Positions 9,051-17,273 are shown, counted from the first letter of the stretch. The stretch is 56,304 nucleotides of DNA from Methylophilus aquaticus (GCF_030769565.1 NZ_JAVCAP010000007.1:1-56304), one strand, 5' to 3'. Notes: a model not told the origin generated them from the sequence alone. Translations and numbers: made by a program.

Positions 9051-9655
9051 TACAGGTCTATCCCAGCCTGCGCCTTGATGCCTGCGCGCCAGGCGTGTTT
9101 CACGTCCATGAGTTCAGACACGGTGTCGGCAGCATTTCTCAACGCCTCGGACGCGCCGCGGCCAGTGATCACCACGTGCTGCATGGGTGGGCGTTTGGCT
9201 ATCGCATCCAGCACCATCTGCTCGTCCAGGTAACCATATTTGAAGGTATAAGTGAGTTCGTCCAGCACCACGAGATTGATCGCAGGATCTTGCAGCATCC
9301 CGGCCACGATTTGCCAGCCACGCATGGCGGTTTCGGTATCGCTCTGGCGGTCTTGGGTGTTCCAGGTAAAGCCTTCGCCCAGCACATGCCAGGTGACGGC
9401 CGGGTGTTGGCGGAAAAAAGCTTCTTCGCCGGTATCTGAGCGGCCTTTGATGAATTGGGCCACGCCGACACGCATACCATGGCCCAGTGAGCGGGCCACC
9501 ATGCCAAAGGCGGAAGAGCTTTTGCCTTTGCCGTTGCCAGTGAGGATCAGCAGCAGGCCTTTTTCCTGGTTGGCCTGTTCTATTTTTTCATCGATGACCG
9601 CTTTTTTGCGGACCATGCGCGCCTTGTGGCGGCTATCGCGATCATTCGTTTCCAT
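9050..9655 (-). CDS. cobO: Cob(I)yrinic acid a,c-diamide adenosyltransferase
   Basis: This enzyme transfers the 5'-deoxyadenosyl group from ATP to Co(I) corrinoid (CobA/BtuR/CobO family). The P-loop GNGKGKSS is at about 40-47, and the family blocks AQFIKG, WNTQDR and LDELTYTFKYGYLD are present. I start it at METNDRDSRHK (9655); an in-frame upstream extension to 9724 would run into the preceding membrane-protein gene and is not family-like. The ribosome site is weak. The product has 201 aa. Confidence 0.9.
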   Translation of the reverse strand: METNDRDSRHKARMVRKKAVIDEKIEQANQEKGLLLILTGNGKGKSSSAFGMVARSLGHGMRVGVAQFIKGRSDTGEEAFFRQHPAVTWHVLGEGFTWNTQDRQSDTETAMRGWQIVAGMLQDPAINLVVLDELTYTFKYGYLDEQMVLDAIAKRPPMQHVVITGRGASEALRNAADTVSELMDVKHAWRAGIKAQAGIDL

Positions 9656-9671
9656 ACTAAATTCTAAAGAA

Positions 9672-10241
9672 TTAAACTTTTTCGTGAACAGAGCGTTTGG
9701 CCAGACCAAACACCACGTGCGCAATCAATGCCGCAACCACCCAGAAAGCAATCGCTTCCAGCTGTTTGGGGAAGTATTTCACCAGGCGTGGCAAGAACTC
9801 GGCTATGGTTGGGTCAGTGTAGCGGCCACCAAAGAAGTAGAAGCCACCGCTGGAGAACAACTCAGCAATGGCGGATGCAACCACGACTATGCCAGTCAGT
9901 TTAAACAGGCTGCTGAGTGCCCATTGTGTGTTGTCTGACGTCCAGCGACCTGCCAGCCACATGGTGCCATAGGCGGGTAACAGGAAACCGTAAGCAGGTG
10001 TAACGCAGAAATTACTCACGCCGCCCCAGGTCACTGCAGCCATATCCAGACCTGCACACAAAGCCAGTAGGGCGACAAACAGGAGAGTTGAGCGCAGGTA
10101 ATAACCGGCGATAAAAAACGCAGCATAAGACGCGCTAGGCAAAAAATCGATAGATGCGAAGTGATGGCCGCGTGTGACAATGACCATCAGTGCAATGACC
10201 AACGCGATTGCCAGAGATTGAGTTGAAATGTTACGTGGCAT
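9672..10241 (-). CDS. Multi-pass membrane protein of the B12 operon
   Basis: The 189-residue product has about five or six hydrophobic segments, with a conserved-looking cytoplasmic/periplasmic loop NFCVTPAYGFLLPAYGTMWLAGRW and a basic C-terminus. I do not recognise the family with certainty. Its position directly after the riboswitch-controlled btuB and 16 bp before cobO argues for transport of cobalt, a corrinoid or a precursor. It could be one of the B12-regulated cobalt transporters (Cbt types) or an ECF-type substrate-binding component. No ATPase or energising subunit is adjacent. Confidence 0.55.
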   Translation of the reverse strand: MPRNISTQSLAIALVIALMVIVTRGHHFASIDFLPSASYAAFFIAGYYLRSTLLFVALLALCAGLDMAAVTWGGVSNFCVTPAYGFLLPAYGTMWLAGRWTSDNTQWALSSLFKLTGIVVVASAIAELFSSGGFYFFGGRYTDPTIAEFLPRLVKYFPKQLEAIAFWVVAALIAHVVFGLAKRSVHEKV

Positions 10242-10281
10242 GCCAGCGTCTCCCTAAAAGTATATTGTAATAAATTGCAAG

Positions 10282-10327
10282 AGGTGGATTTTAGCCCAAT
10301 TCAGCTTGGGGTGGGCAAAATCCACCT
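10282..10327 (-). terminator. Strong hairpin between btuB and the membrane-protein gene
   Basis: AGGTGGATTTTAGCCCA and TGGGCAAAATCCACCT form a stem of about 16 bp with one unpaired base. It lies directly after the btuB stop. Only a weak U-rich run follows on the minus strand, so it may attenuate or protect the btuB message rather than fully terminate it. Confidence 0.5.
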
Positions 10328-10335
10328 TTCCGGGG

Positions 10336-12219
10336 TTACTTCATATCGTAGTTTAGGCTGATAAACACATTGGTCCCCATGGTGTTGTAATCCACGGTTG
10401 ATGAGGCTGCGGCCAATACATAGTCTTTGTTCAAAATGTTATTGGCACGGGCTTGCAGGCGCCAGTCCTCATTTAGCTTGTAGCTCAGTGTTGAGTTAAG
10501 TAAAGAGTAACCTGCCAGCACTTTGGTGTTGGCAGCATTGTCATAACGTTTTGACGCACTTGTGACTTCAGTGCTCCAGTTCCAGTCGCCATACTTATAT
10601 TGCAATACAAGATTACTGTAGCGCTGACTGCGTCTCGCTAATAAGTTATCGGTATTTTCGTTACGTGGTGATTGTATTGTAAAGTTACCCGTCAGTTGCC
10701 ACTGCTGATTAAATGCATAAGCCCCTTCTGCAGTGACGCCTTGTATCTCCACTTTACCTGCATTTATAGGGCAGAATCCGGCAAAACTTGTGCCACAGGT
10801 TGCGGTCACTGGCCCAGCATTTTGAATGAGGTCGCGAATATGATTGTCAAACATCGTCAGCTTGGCTTGGACTGTTGCATTTTGATAGCGCAAACTGGCT
10901 TCAAAGTTATCAGATTTTTCCGGTTGAAGTGTCGGGTCGCCAAAGTTGGGAAAATATAGCTGGTTGAATGTTGGCGCCCTGAATGCTGATCCGTATTGCG
11001 CCGTGATTTGCCACTGGGGTGACAGTGCGTAGCCGTAGCCAATCCCGCCGGTCACAAAGTTGCCATACTGGGTGTTGTGATCCTCTCGTAATGAGAGTTG
11101 TGCACTGTGTGCTTCATGTTGCGCAGTGTATCCAAGCGTGAAACTATCATTGTTTCGGGTGCGATCAATATTGCGCGTGTTATTGGTGGAGGTCTGGATA
11201 TCCTGCTCGAGTCTGTCATAGGCGAAAGTGAGCACCCCAACCGGGAGCTTAAAGTCGTGTTGCCAAGTTAATTGCGCCTGTTCTGTTTCGAATTTACTTT
11301 GACGCGTTGGTCTATCAAAGTTGAATGAGCGGTCTTTCCCGATGCCAAATTTCAGGGTGCTGTTCCAGTATTCTGTCACACGGTCTTTTAAGGTTGCACT
11401 GTAAACTTGCTGGTGCATCGTAGCGTAATTTTCAAAGCCACTGTCGTAATGATTTTTGCCGTCAGATTCAAAAAAATTGACACTCAAACTGTGCCCGTCA
11501 GCAATGTTAAGGGTGGCGTAAGCGGAGCCCCCCTGATTGTTGTATCCATCCCGGTCTTTGTCTATTGCAGTGGGAGGGTGTTTTTTTGCAGAAATCCCTC
11601 TTGTATCGTAGCTGGTCATTTGAGCACCGAATTGCAGAGCTTTGTATTTGGAGTCAAACCCTGCATTTCCAGTATAAGTATCGTAACTGCCCGCGCCAAC
11701 ATTCCCGTAAAAAAGGGTTTTGTTCTGTTGGCTTCTGCGCGTGAATATCTGGATGACGCCACCAATGGCATCTGCACCGTACAAGCTTGAAGCGGGTCCA
11801 CGCAGTATTTCAATGCGGTCAATGAGTGAGAGCGGCAAATTTTCAAAGGCCGTGGTCCCTGTTGTGGCAGAGTTGATGCGGATGCCATCCACTAACACTA
11901 CCAGTTGGTCGGCATTTGTTCCTCGCATATATACGCTTGCCGCATTTCCCATGCCGCCATTGGTAAGAATCTGAATGCCAGGCTGAAGCTTGAGCAAGTC
12001 AACCAATCCCCCGCCAGAAACACGTTCAATTTCCTGACGATCAATAATCGTAATATCACCTGTCGCAGTTTTGGTTGAAATTGGCGTTCTGGTTGCGGTG
12101 ACCGTGATGTCGTCAAGCATGAGTGCTGCCAGCAGCGAGGAGTGGTCTTGAGCATTATTTTCAGCAAATACTAATGCTGGATAGGCGGCGATGAGTGCCG
12201 TAAAGATATTTTTATACAT
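10336..12219 (-). CDS. btuB: TonB-dependent vitamin B12 outer-membrane receptor
   Basis: This 22-stranded barrel with N-terminal plug imports cobalamin with TonB energy. A signal peptide (MYKNIFTALIAAYPALVFA, about 1-19) precedes the TonB box DDITVTATR at 36-44. The plug shows LLKLQPGIQI, YMRGTNADQLVVLVDGIR and RIEILRGPASSLYGADAIGGVIQIFT. The barrel ends with an aromatic terminus (NVFISLNYDMK). I chose the ATG at 12219, which has AGGGA upstream and begins the signal peptide; the frame stays open to 12249. A cobalamin riboswitch lies immediately upstream, so the gene should be repressed by adenosylcobalamin. Confidence 0.92.
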   Translation of the reverse strand: MYKNIFTALIAAYPALVFAENNAQDHSSLLAALMLDDITVTATRTPISTKTATGDITIIDRQEIERVSGGGLVDLLKLQPGIQILTNGGMGNAASVYMRGTNADQLVVLVDGIRINSATTGTTAFENLPLSLIDRIEILRGPASSLYGADAIGGVIQIFTRRSQQNKTLFYGNVGAGSYDTYTGNAGFDSKYKALQFGAQMTSYDTRGISAKKHPPTAIDKDRDGYNNQGGSAYATLNIADGHSLSVNFFESDGKNHYDSGFENYATMHQQVYSATLKDRVTEYWNSTLKFGIGKDRSFNFDRPTRQSKFETEQAQLTWQHDFKLPVGVLTFAYDRLEQDIQTSTNNTRNIDRTRNNDSFTLGYTAQHEAHSAQLSLREDHNTQYGNFVTGGIGYGYALSPQWQITAQYGSAFRAPTFNQLYFPNFGDPTLQPEKSDNFEASLRYQNATVQAKLTMFDNHIRDLIQNAGPVTATCGTSFAGFCPINAGKVEIQGVTAEGAYAFNQQWQLTGNFTIQSPRNENTDNLLARRSQRYSNLVLQYKYGDWNWSTEVTSASKRYDNAANTKVLAGYSLLNSTLSYKLNEDWRLQARANNILNKDYVLAAASSTVDYNTMGTNVFISLNYDMK

Positions 12220-12249
12220 GATATTCCCTGAGCGCATGCGACCCCGCAT

Positions 12250-12369
12250 GCCGTAATGGACACGTTGAAAGCATGGCGGAAATGGGAATACAAGAATGGC
12301 AAGAGATATTCAGGCTTGATGATCTCTTGATTCGAACCCCGTCACCCCGCGGTGTTTCAACACTTAATC
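12250..12369 (-). promoter_or_regulatory. Expression-platform region between the B12 box and btuB
   Basis: This untranslated stretch holds two possible hairpins on the minus strand. One is AAGAGATCATC / GATATCTCTT-like. The other is a GCATGCGGGGTCGCATGC stem that lies just upstream of the btuB AGGGA ribosome site and could control its access. No T-rich terminator is evident, which would favour translational control. This is inference from inspection only. Confidence 0.4.
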
Positions 12370-12560
12370 GTCGCGAGGCCGGTCTCCGGGCTTGCAAGTC
12401 TTGATGTATCGCCTTCCCGGTGTTACCCAGTGGCCTATTGATACATCCGCACTTGCTTACCGTTGCGGGGGCAGCACAGGATTAGTAACGCGTATGGTTA
12501 CGCACCTGTTTCCCAGTTTCATCTTTTGCCGCGAATACGGCGCAAGACACCTGACAACTT
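12370..12560 (-). ncRNA. Cobalamin riboswitch upstream of btuB
   Basis: Read leftwards the conserved elements appear in order: a CTGGGAAACAGGTGCG block (12505-12521), the core GCTGCCCCCGCAACGGTAAG (about 12456-12476), and the B12 box AAGCCCGGAGACCGGCCT at 12393-12376. These match the cobalamin riboswitch consensus closely. Another 150 bases with potential hairpins (AAGAGAT / ATCTCTT about 12300-12328, and GCATGC repeats about 12234-12251 close to the ribosome site) separate it from the btuB ATG and probably form the expression platform. Confidence 0.93.
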
Positions 12561-12610
12561 GGCCGGATTGTAGCCGAGAATGCAGGTTTATCCTAGCCTC
12601 AGCTGAGGTG

Positions 12611-12616
12611 TGTCAA
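12611..12616 (-). promoter_or_regulatory. Candidate -35 box for the riboswitch transcript
   Basis: A perfect TTGACA on the minus strand lies about 55 bases before the first riboswitch helix. The matching -10 is not clear: TAGGAT sits only 15 nt away, while TACAAT at 12572-12567 has no good -35 of its own. Confidence 0.35.
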
Positions 12617-12660
12617 GGGTTTGAAATTATTAAGTCACTTTTAAAAACTGCGCTTAGCTG

Positions 12661-12690
12661 TTGACTTTAATGGATTTTTTCAATTATAGT
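12661..12690 (+). promoter_or_regulatory. Sigma-70-type promoter of the zapB-like/zapA pair
   Basis: TTGACT (12661-12666) and TATAGT (12685-12690) are separated by 18 nt. The predicted start point, about 7 nt after the -10, falls on or next to the A of the ATG at 12697, so the message would have little or no leader. Confidence 0.6.
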
Positions 12691-12696
12691 GCGACG

Positions 12697-12897
12697 ATGG
12701 ATGCTGATTTTAAAAGTCTTGAGGAGCGTGTGGCAAAGTTAATTGCCTTGTGCCAGACTCTGCGTGAGGAAAATATGCAGATGCGGCAGGAAGTGACGCG
12801 CTTGCATCAGGAGTCGCAATCTCTTAAGCTGAATATGACGCAAGCCAGTGTCCAGCTTGAGCGTCTGCTTACTGCATTGCCCGATGAGGAAGCTTGA
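12697..12897 (+). CDS. Small coiled-coil protein, TIGR02449/ZapB-like
   Basis: The 66-residue product is one continuous heptad-patterned helix (MDADFKSLEERVAKLIALCQ and following), as in the TIGR02449 and ZapB-like proteins commonly encoded just before zapA. Such proteins are thought to work with ZapA at the FtsZ ring. A longer frame from TTG 12661 exists, but those bases form the promoter, so ATG 12697 is chosen. No Shine-Dalgarno is visible. The stop lies 2 bp before the zapA ATG. Confidence 0.75.
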   Translation: MDADFKSLEERVAKLIALCQTLREENMQMRQEVTRLHQESQSLKLNMTQASVQLERLLTALPDEEA

Positions 12898-12899
12898 GT

Positions 12900-13202
12900 A
12901 TGGCCAGTAATCCAATCGATATCGAGATCATGGGGCGTGCATTCAGTGTGACCTGCACTGATGAAGAGCGTGACAGCCTGTTACAGGCGGTGGGATATCT
13001 GGATGGTAAAATGCGCGAAATTCGTGATGCAGGTAAAATGGTCAGTGTGGAGCGCATCGCCATTATGGCGGCATTAAATATTGCCCACGAATTATTAAAT
13101 ACGCGTAGTGGTGGGGTAGATGTGGGTCAGGTGAAAAAAAGCATTTCTACCATGCAGCAGCAGATTGATGATGTGCTGTCTGGTCAGCATAAATTGTTAT
13201 AA
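12900..13202 (+). CDS. zapA: Cell division protein ZapA
   Basis: ZapA crosslinks FtsZ filaments. The N-terminal domain PIDIEIMGRAFSVTCTDEER and the following helix with DGKMREIRDAGKMVSVERIAIMAALNIAHELL are characteristic, then a C-terminal coiled coil. The ATG at 12900 has GAGGA about 9 nt upstream; the frame also contains a TTG at 12894, less likely. The product has 100 aa. It is co-transcribed with the zapB-like gene and followed by 6S RNA, the usual proteobacterial order. Confidence 0.9.
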   Translation: MASNPIDIEIMGRAFSVTCTDEERDSLLQAVGYLDGKMREIRDAGKMVSVERIAIMAALNIAHELLNTRSGGVDVGQVKKSISTMQQQIDDVLSGQHKLL

Positions 13203-13282
13203 CCCTCTTCATTTCACAAAATTTTCACCGTTATTGATAGTGAATGACGTATCATTATTCAACATTCTTGCGATAAGCTGGG

Positions 13283-13484
13283 GTGTACTAAGGCGTTGCC
13301 TGAGTCTAAATTCCTTGAACTAGTCTCTGTTATAGGTTTCGGCTCATCAGGTGCTGTGCGATCGCACTAAGTTGGGGGTCCTTTTAAGGCTCCCCTGGCG
13401 TGTGAACCTAATGTACCTTAGGCTGTTACCACCTGAACTTTTTTGGTTCAGGATTAATGGCTCAGGTAACCCCTTAGTACATCT
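13283..13484 (+). ncRNA. ssrS: 6S RNA
   Basis: Downstream of zapA lies a roughly 200-nt segment closed by a long stem. GTACTAAGG (13285-13293) pairs with CCTTAGTAC (13472-13480), continued inwards by GTTGCCTGAG (13295-13304) with CTCAGGTAAC (13461-13470). The middle holds an unpaired bubble with a small hairpin CCTGAAC/GTTCAGG (about 13432-13452) on the 3' side. Size, rod-like shape and the zapA-ssrS synteny fit 6S RNA, which binds sigma-70 RNA polymerase in stationary phase. The call rests on structure and location, not on a database match. Confidence 0.75.
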
Positions 13485-13511
13485 TCAGTGCATGGACTCA
13501 TTTCAAATCAA

Positions 13512-13871
13512 TCAACGCAGGCTGTGGTACATCAGGTCTGCCAGCGTCACCACTTCCAGACAACTTTCATGACAGGCCTCCAGCACAATGGGCGGTGCGT
13601 AGCCAGCTTCGCTCGCTTCGAGCCAGCGCGCTGCGCACAAACACCATCTGTCCCCCGCCTTGAGTCCGGGAAAATCAAATTCAGGCCTTGGTGTGGATAA
13701 ATCATTGCCTTGTGCCTGCGAAAATACCAGAAACTCATCTGTCATTTCAGCGCATACCGTATGACGGCCACGGTCTTCTGGATGAAAGCTGCAGCAACCG
13801 TCACGCATAAAGCCGGTAACCGGACGGGTACTGCAAGAAATAAGCGGAGTGCCGAGGACGTTTTTTGCCAT
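13512..13871 (-). CDS. DUF2237-family protein
   Basis: The 119-residue cytosolic protein matches the DUF2237 family. It starts NVLGTPLISCSTRPVTGFMRDGCC and contains HTVCAEMTDEFLVFS, GNDLSTPRPEFDFPGL and GDRWCLCAARW, all strongly conserved in the family. The many conserved cysteines suggest metal binding, but no function is established. It is a single leftward gene between 6S RNA and the EVE gene. Confidence 0.85.
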   Translation of the reverse strand: MAKNVLGTPLISCSTRPVTGFMRDGCCSFHPEDRGRHTVCAEMTDEFLVFSQAQGNDLSTPRPEFDFPGLKAGDRWCLCAARWLEASEAGYAPPIVLEACHESCLEVVTLADLMYHSLR

Positions 13872-13940
13872 GTTTTTTTAAGAGTGAGGTGACTTCGTTT
13901 ATGATACGCAGATTCACGATATAGAAGAAGGTTTTCTCGC

Positions 13941-14405
13941 ATGGCACGTTATTGGCTGATGAAGTCTGAACCCGCTGATGTTTCAATTGACGATCTGGCC
14001 GGGTTTCCCAACCAGACGGTGGACTGGTATGGCATTCGCAATTATCAGGCACGCAACTTTATGCGTGACCAGATGCTGGTTGGCGATGGCGTACTGTTTT
14101 ACCATTCTAACTGTGAGACCCCCGGTATTGTCGGCTTGTGTGAGGTGAGTGCACTGGCGTACCCGGATCGCTTCCAGTTTGTGCAGGGCCACAAATATTT
14201 TGATCCTAAATCCACGCCGGAGAATCCGCGCTGGGTCAATGTCGATGTCAAACTGGTGCGTAAAACCCGCTTGCTGAGCTTGAAAGAAATGCGTGATACG
14301 CCTGCACTGGCCACTATGCGGGTGTTGCAAAAAGGCAACCGACTATCGATTACCCCAGTCGATCCCAGAGAGTGGGCATTTATTCACACATTGTTAAATA
14401 CGTAG
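13941..14405 (+). CDS. EVE-domain protein
   Basis: The 154-residue protein is a single EVE domain: YWLMKSEPADVSIDDL, then WYGIRNYQARNFMRD, GDGVLFYHSNCETPGIVGLCEV and the C-terminal WAFIHTLL. EVE domains belong to the PUA/YTH superfamily and are thought to read modified bases in DNA or RNA; stand-alone bacterial forms of this type are widespread and housekeeping-like. The sequence gives no more specific role. Confidence 0.9.
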   Translation: MARYWLMKSEPADVSIDDLAGFPNQTVDWYGIRNYQARNFMRDQMLVGDGVLFYHSNCETPGIVGLCEVSALAYPDRFQFVQGHKYFDPKSTPENPRWVNVDVKLVRKTRLLSLKEMRDTPALATMRVLQKGNRLSITPVDPREWAFIHTLLNT

Positions 14406-14468
14406 CTCATCTTTGTGTTGAGGACTATATGCCTTTATTGATGCGATGTATTTCTGATTGATGCCGCG

Positions 14469-15647
14469 GTGAAAACGCAACGACCGAATGGAATACTTTA
14501 TATCCTGATTTCAGGATTTATGATCGCTTTTGTTGGCGCCTTGCTTTTTTTGTGGATTTTCTTTTCCAGCATGCGTGCCATGCATCAAACCACGCGCGAT
14601 CTTTATGAACATCCTTATGCCGTGACCAATGCGGCCCTCCAGCTGAAAACAAGTTTGTACCAGATTCGCAGTAGCCTGCTATTCGCTACCCTGGCGCAAT
14701 CTAAGGGGCAGGCGCTGCAAGACACGATCCAGTTTATTCGTGATCAGGAGAGCTTGCTCGAAAAAAATATTCGGATAATCGCGAGCAGCTATTCAGGGGA
14801 CAAGCAGCAAATCTCTAAGCTTCAAGCCGAATTGCAGGCCTTGTATCATATACGGGCTGCGATTTTGGAGAAACTGCAAACCGGACATTATGTTGAGGCC
14901 GATCGTATAATTGAAATCAACGGCAGTCCAAAGTTTGTTGAGATTGCCAAGCTTACCGAGTCAGTGCTGGCGTTTGCCCAGCAGCGGGCCAATGCCTATG
15001 TCAGCGAGAGTCAGAAACAACTCGAAGGGCACACCAGAAAAGGCTTGATGTATGCGACTTTGCTGCTCACTCTGTTTTTGATTGTGAGTGTAGTGCTGGT
15101 ATGGCGCATGTATCGTCTGCATGCCGAGGTGGATAAGTTTGCCTTTACCGATTTTCTGACTGGCATTGCCAATCGCCGCCGCTTTATGTTTGAGCTTGAG
15201 TCGGAAATCCGGCGTAGCCAGCGCTATGGATCGCCTTTTTCATTTGCGATGGTGGATATTGACCATTTCAAAAAAATCAATGATCGCTACGGCCATCTGG
15301 TGGGTGATCTGGTACTACAGAATTTTTGCCTCAAATGCGTGAGCGCCTTGCGCACCAGCGATATGATTGGGCGTTTGGGCGGTGAGGAGTTTGGGATCTT
15401 AATGCCAATGACCGATTTGCATGAAGCAGCCCGCGTGATTGAGCGGCTACGTTCGGAAATTGACCATAGCGTAGTGACCGAAAACGGGCAGCAAATTCAC
15501 TACACAGCGTCATTCGGGCTGGTGGCATCCTCTCATCATCATCTGGACCTCAGCCTGACACAAATGATGAAATCGGCCGATGCTGCGCTTTATAACGCCA
15601 AACAGCAGGGGCGCAATCGCGTGTATATTGCTAACGGGTCACTGTAG
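14469..15647 (+). CDS. Membrane-bound diguanylate cyclase
   Basis: The product makes the second messenger c-di-GMP. A transmembrane helix at about 10-32 and another at about 192-212 enclose a helical periplasmic sensor of roughly 155 residues, four-helix-bundle-like. The C-terminal GGDEF domain carries the active site GGEEF at 304-308. The inhibitory I-site RxxD (RTSD, 295-298) sits just upstream, so product inhibition is expected. The chosen start is GTG 14469. The sensed signal is unknown. It is followed by the PNPOx-like gene on the same strand. Confidence 0.85.
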   Translation: MKTQRPNGILYILISGFMIAFVGALLFLWIFFSSMRAMHQTTRDLYEHPYAVTNAALQLKTSLYQIRSSLLFATLAQSKGQALQDTIQFIRDQESLLEKNIRIIASSYSGDKQQISKLQAELQALYHIRAAILEKLQTGHYVEADRIIEINGSPKFVEIAKLTESVLAFAQQRANAYVSESQKQLEGHTRKGLMYATLLLTLFLIVSVVLVWRMYRLHAEVDKFAFTDFLTGIANRRRFMFELESEIRRSQRYGSPFSFAMVDIDHFKKINDRYGHLVGDLVLQNFCLKCVSALRTSDMIGRLGGEEFGILMPMTDLHEAARVIERLRSEIDHSVVTENGQQIHYTASFGLVASSHHHLDLSLTQMMKSADAALYNAKQQGRNRVYIANGSL

Positions 15648-15686
15648 ACTTATCAATGCTGGATTTAACAAAAAATGGAGAAGCTT

Positions 15687-16343
15687 GTGAGTGAATCTTT
15701 ATACGGAACACAACATCGTGCCATGCAGTCCGAATTTGAGACGACAGCGCTGGCAGATGCGGTCAACAGCTTTATTGTAGTCAACGAAATTCCCCCGGAA
15801 CATCAGGCATTTATCGAAAGCCGGGATATGTTTTTTCTCTCCACGATTGATCATCGCGGGTTCCCGACATGCTCGTATAAAGGAGGGGCTCCCGGCTTTG
15901 TTAAAGTGCTGGATGCGCGCACCATTGCTTTTCCCAGTTATGATGGTAATGGCATGTTCCTGTCCATGGGCAATATGACTGCCAATCAAAAAATGGGCAT
16001 GCTGTTTATCGACTTTGAAACGCCGCACCGGGTACGGGTACATGGCACGGCAACTGTCAGTCGCGATGATCCCTTGCTGGCCGAGTATAAAGAGGCTGAA
16101 TTGATGGTGCGTGTGACGCTGGAAGAGATGTTTATCAATTGTCCGCGCTACATCCATCGCTATGCGCGCGCGCAGACCAGTCAGTATGTGCCACAGGCGC
16201 ACTGTGAAACGCCACTGGCGCAGTGGAAGCGCATTGAGCCGTTGCAGCCCGTACTCGATGCAGAAACGCAGGCACAGGCGGCAGCCAAAGGTCTGATCAG
16301 TCCGGAAGAGTATGGCGCACTGGTGGTTGCCGGTAAGGGATAG
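15687..16343 (+). CDS. Pyridoxamine-5'-phosphate-oxidase-like FMN-binding protein
   Basis: The split-barrel flavin-binding fold is visible in FFLSTIDHRGFPTCSYKGG, TIAFPSYDGNGMFLSMGN and VRVHGTATVSRDD. The family includes many reductases or oxidases of unknown substrate, and this one is not the B6 biosynthetic PdxH. I prefer the GTG at 15687, because GGAGAAG lies about 4 nt upstream; an in-frame ATG at 15675 overlaps that ribosome site and is the alternative. Confidence 0.7.
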   Translation: MSESLYGTQHRAMQSEFETTALADAVNSFIVVNEIPPEHQAFIESRDMFFLSTIDHRGFPTCSYKGGAPGFVKVLDARTIAFPSYDGNGMFLSMGNMTANQKMGMLFIDFETPHRVRVHGTATVSRDDPLLAEYKEAELMVRVTLEEMFINCPRYIHRYARAQTSQYVPQAHCETPLAQWKRIEPLQPVLDAETQAQAAAKGLISPEEYGALVVAGKG

Positions 16344-16400
16344 CCTCATTCTTTTCTCGCTGTCGCGGAATTTCCAGCGCGTTTGCCGGTCTGCCTGACC

Positions 16401-17273
16401 ATGAGAAATCATTTACCCCTGCCTCTCCGGCGGCGAACGCTGGCTGGTTTGATTGCCCTGATGCTCTCGGCATGCAAACCGGCCACCTTGCTCAACGCCA
16501 TGATTCCCACCCGGCAGTTACAGTGTTTCAACAATATTGCCTATGGCATGTCGCCCAGACAGCGCCTCGACATTTACCGGCCACAGTCAATATCCGCGCA
16601 GCCTCTGCCTGTGATCCTGTTCTTCTACGGAGGCAGTTGGGATTCAGGCAGCAAGTCGGATTATCTGTTTGTTGCCGAGGCGCTGGTGAGCAGAGGCTAC
16701 CTTGTGGTGATCGCCGACTATCGGCTGTATCCTGAAGTCAAATTTCCAGCGCTGATGCAAGATCCGGCACTGGCGTTTAGCTGGGTCAAGCAGCATATTG
16801 CCGAATATTCAGGCAACCCGGACAGGGTGTTTCTGATGGGGCACTCGGCCGGGGCACAGCTGGCAGCCATGCTGTCACTCAATGCGGAATATCTGGCAGC
16901 GGTGAACCTGCAACCACAGCAGATTGCCGGCATGATAGGCCTTGCAGGTCCCTATGATTTTCTGCCCCTGACTTCGGCGCGGCTGAAAGCGATTTTTGCG
17001 CCTGAGGCCAGCGAGTGGACATCGCAACCGATCCGTTTCGTGAATGGCCACAACCCGCCCATGCTGTTATTGGTTGGCTTGCGCGATAAAGTGGTTTGGC
17101 CCCGCAATACCTTCAACCTCGCCACTAGCATTCAGACGCATGGCGGGCCGGTGCAAGTGATCGATTACGCCACGTATGACCATGTGGACATGGTCGCCAA
17201 GCTCGCCAAACCGCTGCGCGGGCAAAGTACTTTGCTAGACGATATTGTGCAGTGGATGCAGCAGCCTGGCTAA
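16401..17273 (+). CDS. Alpha/beta-hydrolase lipoprotein (esterase-like)
   Basis: The N-terminus is a lipoprotein signal (basic start, hydrophobic stretch, lipobox LSAC with Cys25). The hydrolase core shows an oxyanion-hole motif FFYGGSW (where HGGGW is usual), the nucleophile elbow GHSAG (Ser149) and a late DHVDM histidine. It resembles carboxylesterase/kynurenine-formamidase-like enzymes of the hormone-sensitive-lipase group. The true substrate is unknown. The frame also has an ATG at 16383, but that lengthens the signal peptide unusually. Confidence 0.75.
   Translation: MRNHLPLPLRRRTLAGLIALMLSACKPATLLNAMIPTRQLQCFNNIAYGMSPRQRLDIYRPQSISAQPLPVILFFYGGSWDSGSKSDYLFVAEALVSRGYLVVIADYRLYPEVKFPALMQDPALAFSWVKQHIAEYSGNPDRVFLMGHSAGAQLAAMLSLNAEYLAAVNLQPQQIAGMIGLAGPYDFLPLTSARLKAIFAPEASEWTSQPIRFVNGHNPPMLLLVGLRDKVVWPRNTFNLATSIQTHGGPVQVIDYATYDHVDMVAKLAKPLRGQSTLLDDIVQWMQQPG

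Noticed and set aside
12661-12696. Longer start (TTG 12661) for the zapB-like gene
   Set aside because: These bases form a good -35/-10 promoter, and family members begin at the internal ATG 12697.
12867-13063. Leftward frame antisense to zapA
   Set aside because: It is the shadow of the strongly conserved zapA coding strand.
13941-14405. EVE-domain protein as part of a defence system
   Set aside because: The stand-alone EVE protein lies among housekeeping genes, far from the restriction remnants, and lacks a fused nuclease such as McrB-type domains.
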